44,542 bases of DNA from Leyella stercorea (lineage in GTDB: Bacteria; Bacteroidota; Bacteroidia; Bacteroidales; Bacteroidaceae): assembly GCF_019052365.1 (NCBI RefSeq), contig NZ_JAHQUY010000019.1:1-44542 (forward strand). The letters run 5' to 3'. The notes under the pieces were generated by a model. That model made no database searches and was not told the DNA's origin. It worked only from the letters and a program-made list of their open reading frames with translations. Position 1 is the stretch's first letter; the number at the start of each line of letters is the position of its first letter. Made by a program: the position numbers and the translations under genes. Positions 1-8,400 of the stretch are shown here, piece by piece.

Positions 1-41
1 TGTGCTAGGGGTACTAGGTATACTGGGTGTGCTGGGTAATT
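1..41. repeat. Degenerate 9-bp-period tract
   Basis: Read on the minus strand, this stretch is made of successive 9-mers of the form TACCCAGCA, CACCCAGTA, TACCTAGTA and CCCCTAGCA. It starts exactly where the HEPN reading frame loses similarity to the intact paralogue at the other end of the window. It may continue beyond the edge. Confidence 0.7.
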
Positions 42-254
42 GAAAAGAAGTTGCTTTTGTGTCATTTTATCAATCCCTTTAATACTTTCCCCTATTGCAA
101 GAAGCAACATACATGTACTTTCAAGACGTTCCATGCCAGTTGGTGAAAGCAAATAATATTGTGAATCATCAATGGCTTTAGAGTTATCAATGATTCTTTC
201 AATAGTAGAAGCTATTCGTTTGAGCGAATAATATAAGAGTTCTTCGTCATGCAT
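1..254 (-). CDS. HEPN-domain (HepT-like) protein, partial and probably disrupted
   Basis: The reading frame opens at the ATG at 254, overlaps the end of the nucleotidyltransferase gene by 8 bases, and stays open to the window edge (about 84 codons). It matches the HEPN protein at 43948-44325. Shared features are a Y-Y-x-S-P-x-G-M segment, a C-M-L-x-x-A-I-G-E motif, then an I-K-x-(I/V)-D-K stretch. HepT proteins are the toxin or RNase half of MNT-HEPN modules and carry an RX4-6HXY motif in the C-terminal half. Here the similarity stops at an N-Y-P triplet near base 41, before that motif, and the frame runs on into a 9-bp-period tract. The visible part therefore lacks the catalytic motif. Either the gene is truncated by the tract, or the tract is an insert and the rest lies outside the window. 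Confidence 0.7.
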   Translation of the reverse strand, partial: MHDEELLYYSLKRIASTIERIIDNSKAIDDSQYYLLSPTGMERLESTCMLLLAIGESIKGIDKMTQKQLLFNYPAHPVYLVPLA

Positions 255-540
255 ATATTCCATCTCTTTTAATTTGCTTCAAAAGCATAGGATTCATATT
301 ATTGCGAAGTCGTACTATATCTACTGGCTTACCAAAGAGTTCTTGCAGTTCTTCTTTGATATGAACCATTGTAAATAAGTCTGGCTTTTTCATTTCAACA
401 CAAACATCGACATCGCTATCTTCGGTCTGTTCGTTTCTCGCTACAGATCCAAAGATTCCTATCTTTGTAATTCCATAAGCATCTGCTTTGGTACTTAGGT
501 ATTTGCGAAGAATGGTAATATAATCGTTTGTTGTTGTCAT
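247..540 (-). CDS. MNT-type nucleotidyltransferase (MntA-like antitoxin)
   Basis: This 97-residue protein is a minimal nucleotidyltransferase. The signature G31-S32 followed by D43-x-D45 (GSVAR...SDVDV) is the metal- and nucleotide-binding motif of the polymerase-beta fold, and a third acidic residue lies in the V-D-I-V segment near residue 76. In MNT-HEPN systems this protein AMPylates and silences the HEPN RNase. Gene order (nucleotidyltransferase first, HEPN second, overlapping) is the usual one. It is clearly related to the 98-residue protein at 43674-43970, with the active site at identical residue numbers. A promoter-like box lies at 559-589. The gene is AT-rich compared with the sprA region. 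The fold is certain; antitoxin activity is inferred from the family and is doubtful here because the HEPN partner looks broken. Confidence 0.88.
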   Translation of the reverse strand: MTTTNDYITILRKYLSTKADAYGITKIGIFGSVARNEQTEDSDVDVCVEMKKPDLFTMVHIKEELQELFGKPVDIVRLRNNMNPMLLKQIKRDGIYA

Positions 541-558
541 AATCTTTTCATTTTATTA

Positions 559-589
559 CAAATATACGATATTGTTTTTTACATTCCAA
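559..589 (-). promoter_or_regulatory. Bacteroidota-type promoter for the left MNT gene
   Basis: On the minus strand TTG (589-587) is followed after 20 bases by TATATTTG (566-559), fitting the TAnnTTTG minus-7 consensus. The leader to the ATG at 540 would be about 15 bases. It is divergent from the barrel gene promoter. Confidence 0.55.
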
Positions 590-628
590 GTTTTTACAGC
601 ATTTTCTTTCGTTTTTATTATTTTTTAT

Positions 629-636
629 TACCTTTG
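629..636 (+). promoter_or_regulatory. Minus-7 box of the barrel gene
   Basis: TACCTTTG matches TAnnTTTG and lies 25 bases before the ATG at 662. The upstream box is poor (a CTTTC at 606-610, 18 bases away). Confidence 0.5.
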
Positions 637-661
637 CCCAGCTAAATAGAAAATAGAAACT

Positions 662-2986
662 ATGAATAAGAGAACGCTTATAACGTTTCTATGCTTTTCG
701 GCTATCACACCGATGATGGCACAGGATATAAAGGGAAAGATTGTTAATGAGAAGGGCGAACCTTTGGCATTTGCCAATGTAGTGCTTTTGAACAGACAGG
801 ATTCTGCTTTCGTGAAAGGTGTTGTAAGCGGTGAGGATGGACATTTTGCCATCGATTCGGCTTGCAACAATGGAATAATAAAGGTTACATCTGTAGGATA
901 CAAGACTGCATGGAAGGATTGTACAGGCGAGAATGCCGGTGTGATAAAGATGGTGGCAGACAGCAAGGTGCTTGGAGAAGTGGTGGTGAAGTCGTTGCTG
1001 CCTAAGACCATACTTAAGAATGGCGGTATGACAACAACCGTTGCTGGGTCTATACTTGAAAAGGCAGGAACAATGGAGCATCTGCTCGACCGCATACCTA
1101 ACGTGTCTGCACAAAACGGCAATATCAAGGTGTTTGGTCGTGGCGAGCCTATCATCTATATCAACGGACGACAGATGAGAGACAGAAGTGAACTCGACCG
1201 TTTGAGTTCGGACAACATCAAGTCGGTGGAGGTAATCGCTAACCCTGGCGCTCGTTATGCTGCAAGCACGAAAGCTGTTATACGTATCACCACAAAGAAG
1301 ATACTGGGCGACGGTTTCGGATTTGACGCTACGACGGAAGGATCGTACGACGAGAAAAAGAACGCGGGAGGATATGCCCGTCTGAATTTGTACTATCGCA
1401 GAAACGGATTGGAGCTTGGCGCTTACGCCTATGGCTCAAAACAATCGTCGCCAGACGAAAAGGACTTGCAACAAATGACTTATCTCGACAAGACATGGAA
1501 CCAGCAGGATAGAACTCGTTGGAAGAACAAAACCGAGACTTTTAGTTCTCGCTTGAATGCCAGTTATCAGTTTGACAACAATAATTCGTTGGGAGCAAGC
1601 ATTAGTTTCTTGCGCAATCCTAAACTGCAAACAGACGGAAAGACGGAAGGCTCTGTGCTGAGAGATGAAGTATTGACGGAGACCAACACTTCTATCAGAT
1701 CGGAGTTTGGGCAGAATAGCAACTGGTCAAGTAATGTTTATTATGTAGGTAAAGTTGGTAAATTGGGTATTGACTTCAATACCGACTGGTTTTGGTCTAA
1801 AGGAAATAATAAAAACAATATAGATGAGCATTATCAGGAGGTAAACTCGGAAATACAAAACCAACTTGTAAACAGTACCACTTCAAAGTACAACCGATTG
1901 ATTGCTTCCAAAATGGTGCTCTCTTATCCGCTTTTTGGTGGTGATTTGTCGGTAGGAGGCGAGTATTCGTTCACAAACCGCAATACCAACTACGCCATAA
2001 TCCCGAACACTCTTGCCGACAATGTAATAGACCGCATAAAGGAAGGCATGGCTTCTGCGTTCGTCGCCTATAATCGCGACTTCGGCAAGCTGAATATGGA
2101 AGCGGGTTTGAGATACGAGAATGTGGACTTCAAATATTATGACAATGGTAAGTATATGGCGGAGCAAAGCAAGACTTATGGCGAGTGGTTTCCGTCTCTC
2201 AGCCTTTCGATGCCAATCGGCAATGTACAGATGCAGCTGAGCTATGCAGCCGACATCAACCGACCTAACTACTGGGTATTAAGAAGCGGCGTGCAGTATA
2301 GCAATCACTATACATACGAGACCGGTAACCCGTTTCTTGTCTCAGAGATTTCAAGAAATACAAGTTACGACCTTGCCTACAAATGGCTGACTTTCAACCT
2401 GACTTATGAGCATGTATCCGACCCCATTTATCAGACAGTAGAGATGTACAAGGACAATGCCACCATCGGATTGATGAGGATGATAAACGGCAAATCGTAC
2501 AATAATGTGACTTCAACGCTCAACCTGCAGCCCACCTTCGGCATCTGGCATCCTATGCTGTCAGCAATGGTCGAGAAGCAATGGTTCGAGTTGGAGACAA
2601 GAGACGGACGCTATCTGAACAAGCCGGTGGCGATGTTCCGATTCAACAACACCTTCGATACGAAATGGGCGATGTTCTCCGTTATGATGACTTATATTAC
2701 AAAGGGATATGAGGAGAACCATTATATCTACAAACCGATGTTCAATACCAACCTGTCTATATACAAAGGTTTCATGAAAGACTGCCTGACTCTGCAACTT
2801 TATGTCAACGATGTGTTCGGCACAAACGACAGTCATATCATTGGAAAATACGGAAAGCTGAAAGAAACTATCTTCGATGAGTTCTCGACAAGCAAAATAT
2901 CATTGACAGTCCGCTACAAGTTCAATACTACGAGAAGCAAGTATAAGGGTACGGGTGCAGGAGACAGTCAGAAGAACAGAATGTAA
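662..2986 (+). CDS. Outer-membrane beta-barrel protein with carboxypeptidase-regulatory-like N-terminus
   Basis: This 774-residue protein starts with a signal peptide ending near A-Q-D (residues 1-21). A carboxypeptidase-regulatory-like beta-sandwich follows (about 22-100, with a K-G-K-I-V-N-E-K-G-E-P-L start). Next is a plug-like region (about 105-215) with I-Y-I-N-G-R and S-V-E-V-I-A-N-P-G-A-R-Y motifs, then a long barrel rich in alternating aromatic strands. This is the architecture of the Bacteroidota 'outer membrane beta-barrel family' (OMP_b-brl_3 type), related to TonB-dependent receptors. No SusD-like partner or substrate-processing enzyme lies nearby, so the substrate is unknown. It stands alone and is followed by a hairpin terminator at 3066-3104. 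The ATG at 662 is supported by the signal peptide and the promoter box 25 bases upstream. Confidence 0.85.
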   Translation: MNKRTLITFLCFSAITPMMAQDIKGKIVNEKGEPLAFANVVLLNRQDSAFVKGVVSGEDGHFAIDSACNNGIIKVTSVGYKTAWKDCTGENAGVIKMVADSKVLGEVVVKSLLPKTILKNGGMTTTVAGSILEKAGTMEHLLDRIPNVSAQNGNIKVFGRGEPIIYINGRQMRDRSELDRLSSDNIKSVEVIANPGARYAASTKAVIRITTKKILGDGFGFDATTEGSYDEKKNAGGYARLNLYYRRNGLELGAYAYGSKQSSPDEKDLQQMTYLDKTWNQQDRTRWKNKTETFSSRLNASYQFDNNNSLGASISFLRNPKLQTDGKTEGSVLRDEVLTETNTSIRSEFGQNSNWSSNVYYVGKVGKLGIDFNTDWFWSKGNNKNNIDEHYQEVNSEIQNQLVNSTTSKYNRLIASKMVLSYPLFGGDLSVGGEYSFTNRNTNYAIIPNTLADNVIDRIKEGMASAFVAYNRDFGKLNMEAGLRYENVDFKYYDNGKYMAEQSKTYGEWFPSLSLSMPIGNVQMQLSYAADINRPNYWVLRSGVQYSNHYTYETGNPFLVSEISRNTSYDLAYKWLTFNLTYEHVSDPIYQTVEMYKDNATIGLMRMINGKSYNNVTSTLNLQPTFGIWHPMLSAMVEKQWFELETRDGRYLNKPVAMFRFNNTFDTKWAMFSVMMTYITKGYEENHYIYKPMFNTNLSIYKGFMKDCLTLQLYVNDVFGTNDSHIIGKYGKLKETIFDEFSTSKISLTVRYKFNTTRSKYKGTGAGDSQKNRM

Positions 2987-3031
2987 AGAAGGATAAGAAT
3001 AAGACGAATAAGGATAGAAGAAACCTTATTG

Positions 3032-3110
3032 CAGCTGGAAGATAGCTAATTGTGGCTGGAAGAAAGGCTGGGAGATTCGCCTCAAAAAGCGAAATCTCCC
3101 AGCCTTTATT
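3032..3110 (+). terminator. Hairpin terminator inside a repeated intergenic element
   Basis: GGCTGGGAGATTCGC (3066-3080) pairs with GCGAAATCTCCCAGCC (3089-3104), followed by TTTATT. It lies between convergent genes and probably serves both. The whole 80-base segment, including the upstream CAGCTGGAAGATA block, recurs at 44334-44415. Confidence 0.7.
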
Positions 3111-3173
3111 ATGCTTATAATGTGAGAGTTACGGCGAAACTGGAAGATATGGTTGATTTTTTCAACAACACGT

Positions 3174-3815
3174 TTATCTTCTGCGCAGCATCACCGGCAC
3201 ATCGCTGTCGGAGAGCTGCTTTCTCTCGCCCTTGCCGAAGCGTACTGTCTTTGCAGCTCCGTCTGCAGCCTTGGTCTTAAGCGGAGCGTTGTATCCGCTG
3301 ACGCGGTTGAGACTGAAGAAGATGAACTCGTCGTTGTTCACACCCTCCATCACGCCGTCGAAGTAGTTGTTGTCGAGCGAGAAGCCAGAGTACTTGCTGT
3401 TGCCTTTGGAATCGAGCAGGAAGCGGTAGCCGCTGCTCACGTATTCGATGTTCACATTGCCCGTGCGATAGTCCACATACCACTTGAAGCGCAGCGTCTG
3501 CTGGTTGCCCTGACCGTCGTAGTCGGTCTCGTAGCCCGTGCCGTTGATGGCATCGGAGCGGTACTGTACGAAGGTGAAGTCGGCGTCGCACTTGGTCTGC
3601 TCGCGCTCGCCGTCCTCGTTGTAGTATTCGTTGATGATTGTTCCCTCCCATGTGCCGCTGAGCGTCTGCGCAAGGTCAAGAGCATAGTCGGAAGCGTCGT
3701 AGTAAGGCTTGTCGAACCAGTCGTAACCGTCGTACCAGTCTTCTTCGCAACTGGTGAAGGTGAACGGCAATGCTGCCATAACCAGGAGTGTGAGGTAAGT
3801 ACTTAATCGTTTCAT
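3174..3815 (-). CDS. Hypothetical lipoprotein
   Basis: This 213-residue protein has a lipoprotein signal peptide with a hydrophobic stretch and the relaxed lipobox F-T-S-C at about residue 23, followed by acidic residues (E-E-D). That suggests a surface or outer-membrane-anchored lipoprotein. The mature part opens with a Y/D/W-rich linker. It then has a G-T-W-E-G-T segment and alternating strands, reminiscent of the lipocalin-like small lipoproteins common in this phylum, though I cannot place it in a family. The C-terminus is basic (M-L-R-R-R). It is a single gene between a shared terminator (3066-3104) and its own promoter-like box at 3886-3916. Function is unknown. Confidence 0.75.
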   Translation of the reverse strand: MKRLSTYLTLLVMAALPFTFTSCEEDWYDGYDWFDKPYYDASDYALDLAQTLSGTWEGTIINEYYNEDGEREQTKCDADFTFVQYRSDAINGTGYETDYDGQGNQQTLRFKWYVDYRTGNVNIEYVSSGYRFLLDSKGNSKYSGFSLDNNYFDGVMEGVNNDEFIFFSLNRVSGYNAPLKTKAADGAAKTVRFGKGERKQLSDSDVPVMLRRR

Positions 3816-3876
3816 AATATTCGAGTTTTTATTGTTTCACTTTTTGTTTGTGAAGTAGGACGGCATTACGTCTAAC

Positions 3877-3947
3877 TTTCACTTGCAAAATTATACAAAA
3901 AAATCCCTACCTGCAAGTGAAAAACCATATTCGCAGGTAGGGATTTT
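3877..3947 (-). terminator. ugd terminator overlapping the promoter of the next gene
   Basis: On the minus strand AAAATCCCTACCTGC (3947-3933) pairs with GCAGGTAGGGATTTT (3913-3899), followed by more T residues. This is a strong terminator for the dehydrogenase gene. A second pair, 3922-3912 with 3887-3877 (TTTCACTTGCA and its complement), overlaps the descending arm, so the two hairpins exclude each other. Confidence 0.75.
3886..3916 (-). promoter_or_regulatory. Promoter-like box for the small lipoprotein
   Basis: On the minus strand TTG (3916-3914) is followed 20 bases later by TAATTTTG (3893-3886), a TAnnTTTG match. The leader to the ATG at 3815 would be about 65 bases. The minus-33 box lies within the upstream terminator arm. 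Confidence 0.5.
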
Positions 3948-3998
3948 CCTATTTCGTTTATACATTCGTTCTACGCACGGCGTCGCAGAACAGAAGTG

Positions 3999-5321
3999 TT
4001 AGTCGCGGCGGAAGATGTCGCGTGTGTATACCTTCTCGGCAACGTCGTCGAGGCAAGCGTCGTAGCGGTTGGCGATGATGGCATGGCTCTGTGCCTTGAA
4101 GGCTTCGAGGTCGTTCACCACGCGGCTGCCGAAGAACGTTGTGCCGTCTTCGAGTGTCGGCTCGTAGATTATCACCTGTGCGCCCTTCGCCTTGATGCGC
4201 TTCATGATGCCCTGGATAGCCGACTGGCGGAAGTTGTCGGAGTTCGACTTCATGGTGAGTCGGTAAACGCCGATGACACATGCGTTCACCTCTGCGCCGT
4301 ACTGGTTGTTCTCGCTGTAGCTGTACCAGCCAGCCTTACGCAGAACGGCGTCAGCGATGTAGTCCTTGCGTGTGCGGTTGCTCTCTACGATGGCCTCGAT
4401 GAGGTTTTCGGGCACGTCAGCATAGTTGGCGAGCAGCTGCTTGGTGTCCTTCGGCAGGCAGTAGCCGCCGTAGCCGAACGACGGGTTGTTATAGTGGGTG
4501 CCGATGCGCGGGTCGAGACCTACGCCGTCGATGATTGCCTTTGTGTCGAGACCCTTCATCTCGGCGTATGTGTCGAGCTCGTTGAAGTAGCTCACGCGCA
4601 GCGCCAGATAAGTGTTGGCGAAGAGCTTCACCGCCTCAGCCTCCTTCATACCCATGAAGAGCGTGTCGATGTTCTCCTTCAGAGCGCCTTCCTGCAGCAA
4701 TGCGGCGAAGGTCTTTGCAGCCTCCTTCATGCGCTCCACGTCGGTGACGGTACGGATTGCTTCGTTCTCCTCTTCGTAGCTCTCGCCGTCAATCAGCTTC
4801 GGGTAGCCCACGATGATGCGGCTCGGGTAGAGATTGTCGTAGAGAGCCTTACTCTCGCGCAGGAACTCGGGCGAGAAGAGCAGGTTGAACTGCTTTACGC
4901 CCTTCTTAGCGTATTTAAGGTAGAGGCTGCGTGTGTAGCCCACGGGGATGGTGCTCTTGATGACCATAACGGCGTCGGGGTTCACCTCAAGCACGAGGTC
5001 GATAACCTCCTCTACGTGCGTCGTGTCGAAGTAGTTCTTCACGGGGTCGTAGTTGGTAGGAGCGGCTATCACCACGAAGTCGGCATCCTTATACGCTGCC
5101 TTGCCGTCGAGAGTGGCTACAATGTTCAGCGGTTTCTCTGCCAGATACTTCTCTATATATTCGTCCTGTATAGGAGATATGCGGTTGTTCAGTTTCTCTA
5201 CCTTCTCGGGTATCACGTCTACGGCTGTCACATGGTGGTGCTGCGAAAGGAGTGTTGCTATACTCAGTCCGACATAGCCTGTGCCGGCTACAGCAATCTT
5301 TATGTCCTTAAAATCTTTCAT
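3999..5321 (-). CDS. ugd: UDP-glucose 6-dehydrogenase
   Basis: This 440-residue cytoplasmic enzyme oxidises UDP-glucose to UDP-glucuronate with two NAD+, giving a precursor for capsule or exopolysaccharide. The N-terminal Rossmann motif is G13-T-G-Y-V-G18. The segment I-K-S-T-I-P-V-G and the F-S-P-E-F-L-R-E motif of the UDP-sugar dehydrogenase family follow. The catalytic cysteine is C288 in [12 protein letters not shown]. The C-terminal domain contains the [15 protein letters not shown] segment. Length is that of the longer bacterial Ugd form. No glycosyltransferase genes lie next to it, so it is not part of a visible polysaccharide cluster. It has its own promoter-like box and terminator. 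A UDP-N-acetyl-mannosamine dehydrogenase is the main alternative, but the motif set favours Ugd. Confidence 0.92.
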   Translation of the reverse strand: MKDFKDIKIAVAGTGYVGLSIATLLSQHHHVTAVDVIPEKVEKLNNRISPIQDEYIEKYLAEKPLNIVATLDGKAAYKDADFVVIAAPTNYDPVKNYFDTTHVEEVIDLVLEVNPDAVMVIKSTIPVGYTRSLYLKYAKKGVKQFNLLFSPEFLRESKALYDNLYPSRIIVGYPKLIDGESYEEENEAIRTVTDVERMKEAAKTFAALLQEGALKENIDTLFMGMKEAEAVKLFANTYLALRVSYFNELDTYAEMKGLDTKAIIDGVGLDPRIGTHYNNPSFGYGGYCLPKDTKQLLANYADVPENLIEAIVESNRTRKDYIADAVLRKAGWYSYSENNQYGAEVNACVIGVYRLTMKSNSDNFRQSAIQGIMKRIKAKGAQVIIYEPTLEDGTTFFGSRVVNDLEAFKAQSHAIIANRYDACLDDVAEKVYTRDIFRRD

Positions 5322-5359
5322 CGCTATATATTATAATGTAATATTCGTTATGATGTGGG

Positions 5360-5391
5360 CAAAGATAGTGCAAACCGAAGGCAGAACATCA
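5360..5391 (-). promoter_or_regulatory. Promoter-like box for ugd
   Basis: TATCTTTG on the minus strand (5367-5360) matches TAnnTTTG, with a TTG at about 5391-5389. The leader to the ATG at 5321 is about 38 bases. A second TATCTTTG occurs at 5440-5433 and could be an alternative start. Confidence 0.5.
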
Positions 5392-5450
5392 AGCTTGCTT
5401 GAATGTTATGCTGAGGTGCAGCCTATCTTCTGCAAAGATATAAATTAAAA

Positions 5451-5478
5451 TTGAGAGTTGAAAATTTTCAACTCTCAA
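5451..5478 (-). terminator. Terminator of the ruvA-sprA operon
   Basis: This is a perfect 28-base palindrome, TTGAGAGTTGAAAA joined to its own complement. It lies 9 bases after the sprA stop codon and is followed on the minus strand by a T-rich stretch. Confidence 0.65.
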
Positions 5479-5486
5479 CTTTTACA

Positions 5487-8400
5487 CTATCTTGTCAATG
5501 AGAACTTCATGCTCAGTCCGAAGTCCTGCGTTGTTGTCGGATACGAGCTCGACGAGAGCAGCGGAGTGTTGGTCTGTCGGTCGTAGTAGAAGCTCATGGT
5601 GAGCAGTCGCGACACGGTGTAGTCGGCAGAGAAGGCGAGCTTGAACGCCGTGTTGCCGCTGTTAGCCGACGAAGTCATCGTGGCTATGTCACGGCTTATC
5701 GACGCCTGCTTGCGCAGACTCAGGTCGAGACGTAGCTTCAGGTCGTTGTTTACACCGTTTGAGGAGCGTGTGCGGCTCGGCGACGAGTTGTTGCTTGCGC
5801 TGTTGCGCTTCGACTTCACCTTGCGGTGCTTGTTGCTGCCGCCGCCTCCGAAGAGGTTGAAGTTGTTAATGGTGTAGCCGGCGCCAATCACCCAGTCGTT
5901 AGACGACGACTCGTTCACCTGCACCGAAGTCATGCTCAGACTCAGCACGCGCGTCTTGCGATACTCCGCCTTAACGGTGAGGTTGTTATTCAGCGTGACG
6001 TCGATGCCAAGCAGCGGCGAGAACGACTCGTTGATGCTCACCGTCGACACGTTGTACATAGAGTTCGGCGTAGGCATGCCAGTGGTAGCGTCGGTGATGA
6101 AGCCGAGTCCGCCCATATACTCCATGAACGTGCTGTACGACGAGTAGGAGCCTACGGCGTATACGCTCTTGTATGCGTGGTTGATGTTGACGCTCTTGAA
6201 CACGTCGCGGAACCACGGCAGTTTCGACAGTCCGCTGTACTTGATAGTCCAGTTGGGCAGCAGGTGAGCAAGCGTCGGGAATATCGACATCTGCGTGCCC
6301 ATGTTGGTGTAGGCTGCAAGGAACGCAGGCACCATCACGTCTGAGCTGTACTTGTTGACGCCGCCGTTAGCCGCGTCGAATTTCTTGCCTGCAAGCTGCG
6401 ATCCGGCAGGATATACCGCACCGGCATACTGTGCCTCGACGCGCTTGCGGAAGCCTTCGAGCGAGTTGCAGAAGCGCTCGAACGATGCCGACTTGTAGCC
6501 GTTCTTCGCGCTGCCCGAACCCTCGAACGCGCTGCGCAGCGAGAGCGTTGTCATGGTGAACGTTCCGCTCTGTGTGGTCGGGTTGCCAGCGTACATGTAC
6601 TGCACCTGGCGTGCCGTTGTCTTGGCGCGCGACGCCGTAAGGTCTATCTTCAGATTGCGCACGGGCTCGAGCGTAGCCCTCAACTGCAAGTCTTCGGTCA
6701 GGTTAGTCGTAGCCGGCGTAGCGAGCGAGTCGGCCACCATCAGCCATCCGTTCTCGCGAGCCTTGTCTACATACGAGTCGCCCACGAAGCCGAACGCAAA
6801 GTCCAAGCCCGGCGACAGCGGTCCGTAGCCCGAACCCTGTCCGAACATGTTGCCTACCATCGGCTTGAAGCCCGGTATCGACATGGCGTACTGGTTGCGG
6901 TAGCTCAGACTCACGTTGCGCACCATCATCAGCACACGAGCCACGCTCTGCGCCGCACGGTACCACTTCTGGTTCTCAAGCGGTTCCTTTGCTATCACCG
7001 AAACCTTTATCTTTGTTGCCGAGTCCACCTTATTTAATATAAGGATGTTGTTGTCATCAACACGCTTGTACTTCAGTTCGAACACTCTGCCTGCCTCCGT
7101 ACGTCCGCTTACTATGATGCGCTTCGTGCGCTTGCCGTGGTTCACCTTGATAGTGGTGTCGGGCATGAGCGTTATCTCTTTCTCGAAGCCCTTTTTCTTC
7201 TTTGCCAGCAAGTCGCGCGGGTTGGAGTCGTTTGCGAACGGCGGCTTCTTCTTCGTCTTCTGATTGCCGTCGGCTGCACCCTTCTCTTTGGCTTCAGCCT
7301 CGCGCTTCTTCTTCGCCTCCTCGCGTTTCTTCTTCCTTGCCTCCTCCGCCTTGCGGCGGTTTGCGGCAGAGTTGTCCTTCTTGAAACGGTCGTTGGTCTT
7401 CTTCAGGAACGGCACATGGTTGTAGAGTTTCTCCATGTTGAACTGTCCGTTGATGTTTATCTGGCGGTTGTTGGCGATTGTGTTGCCAAGCGAAGTGCCG
7501 TCTTCGAGGTCAGAACCGCGCATCCAGTTGTACGTAGCGTTGTACGATCCGTCTGCTGTTATCCAGTCGAACACCGGAATGAGATTAATAGGCAGCTTGT
7601 ACGACGCCAGGAACGACTGGTTGTACTTCAACGGTCTGCCCAGATGCTTGATGGATGTCCACACAGAGTCCTTCCAAGCCGTGTAACTATCGGGATAGAG
7701 GTCCTTGTTTACGGGTGTGTAAGGCTCCTCAATCTCTGCGTTCGTGGCGCTCTGGAAGTTCATGTGCAGGTTCTTCGTGAGGTCCCAGCGCAGGTTGAAC
7801 TCGCGGTTCCACAAGAACTGTGACGAGAACGTGAGCGGCAGCTTCTGGTTCTCGGTCGACTCCATGTCGCGCTCCTGCAACTCATAGTAGTTGCGCGTGA
7901 TGTCGGTGTTGAACGCCACGTTCTGCGGCAGCCAGTTCAGTCCGAACTTCTTCGGGAAATCGAGCCACTTCGAACGGCTCTTCACCTTCTTGAACGGCTC
8001 CCAAGCCTTGTATATAGGCGACCACGAATAGCTGAACGCACCGCGCCAGTTGTCCTCGCGTTCGTAGATAGTAGTCTCGCCGGTGGTGTAGCTGTGGCTG
8101 TGACTGTACGAGAACGAGAAGTTGGCTGGGTCGTACGGCATCGGGTGGCGCTTGTTCTGTATGCCGACACGCACGTTCGACAGCGAGAAGTTGGTCTGCG
8201 TAACCTTTGTCACGGCGATGCTTTCTATCGAATCGCGCTCGTGCTTAGAGCCAGCAGCTTCGAGAGCGTCGTCGAGCTCCATATCCGTATCGAGCGGATT
8301 GTATTTGGGCGATGTCTTCTCCTTAGTAACCGAGTAGTAGAGCGGCGCCGTAACCTTCGCCTTGTCGTGGAAGAACTTGCCAAGCTCCACATTAGCCGTC

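Noticed and set aside
3996..5336. Long plus-strand frame opposite ugd
   Set aside because: Antisense of a clear UDP-glucose dehydrogenase gene; no domain signal.
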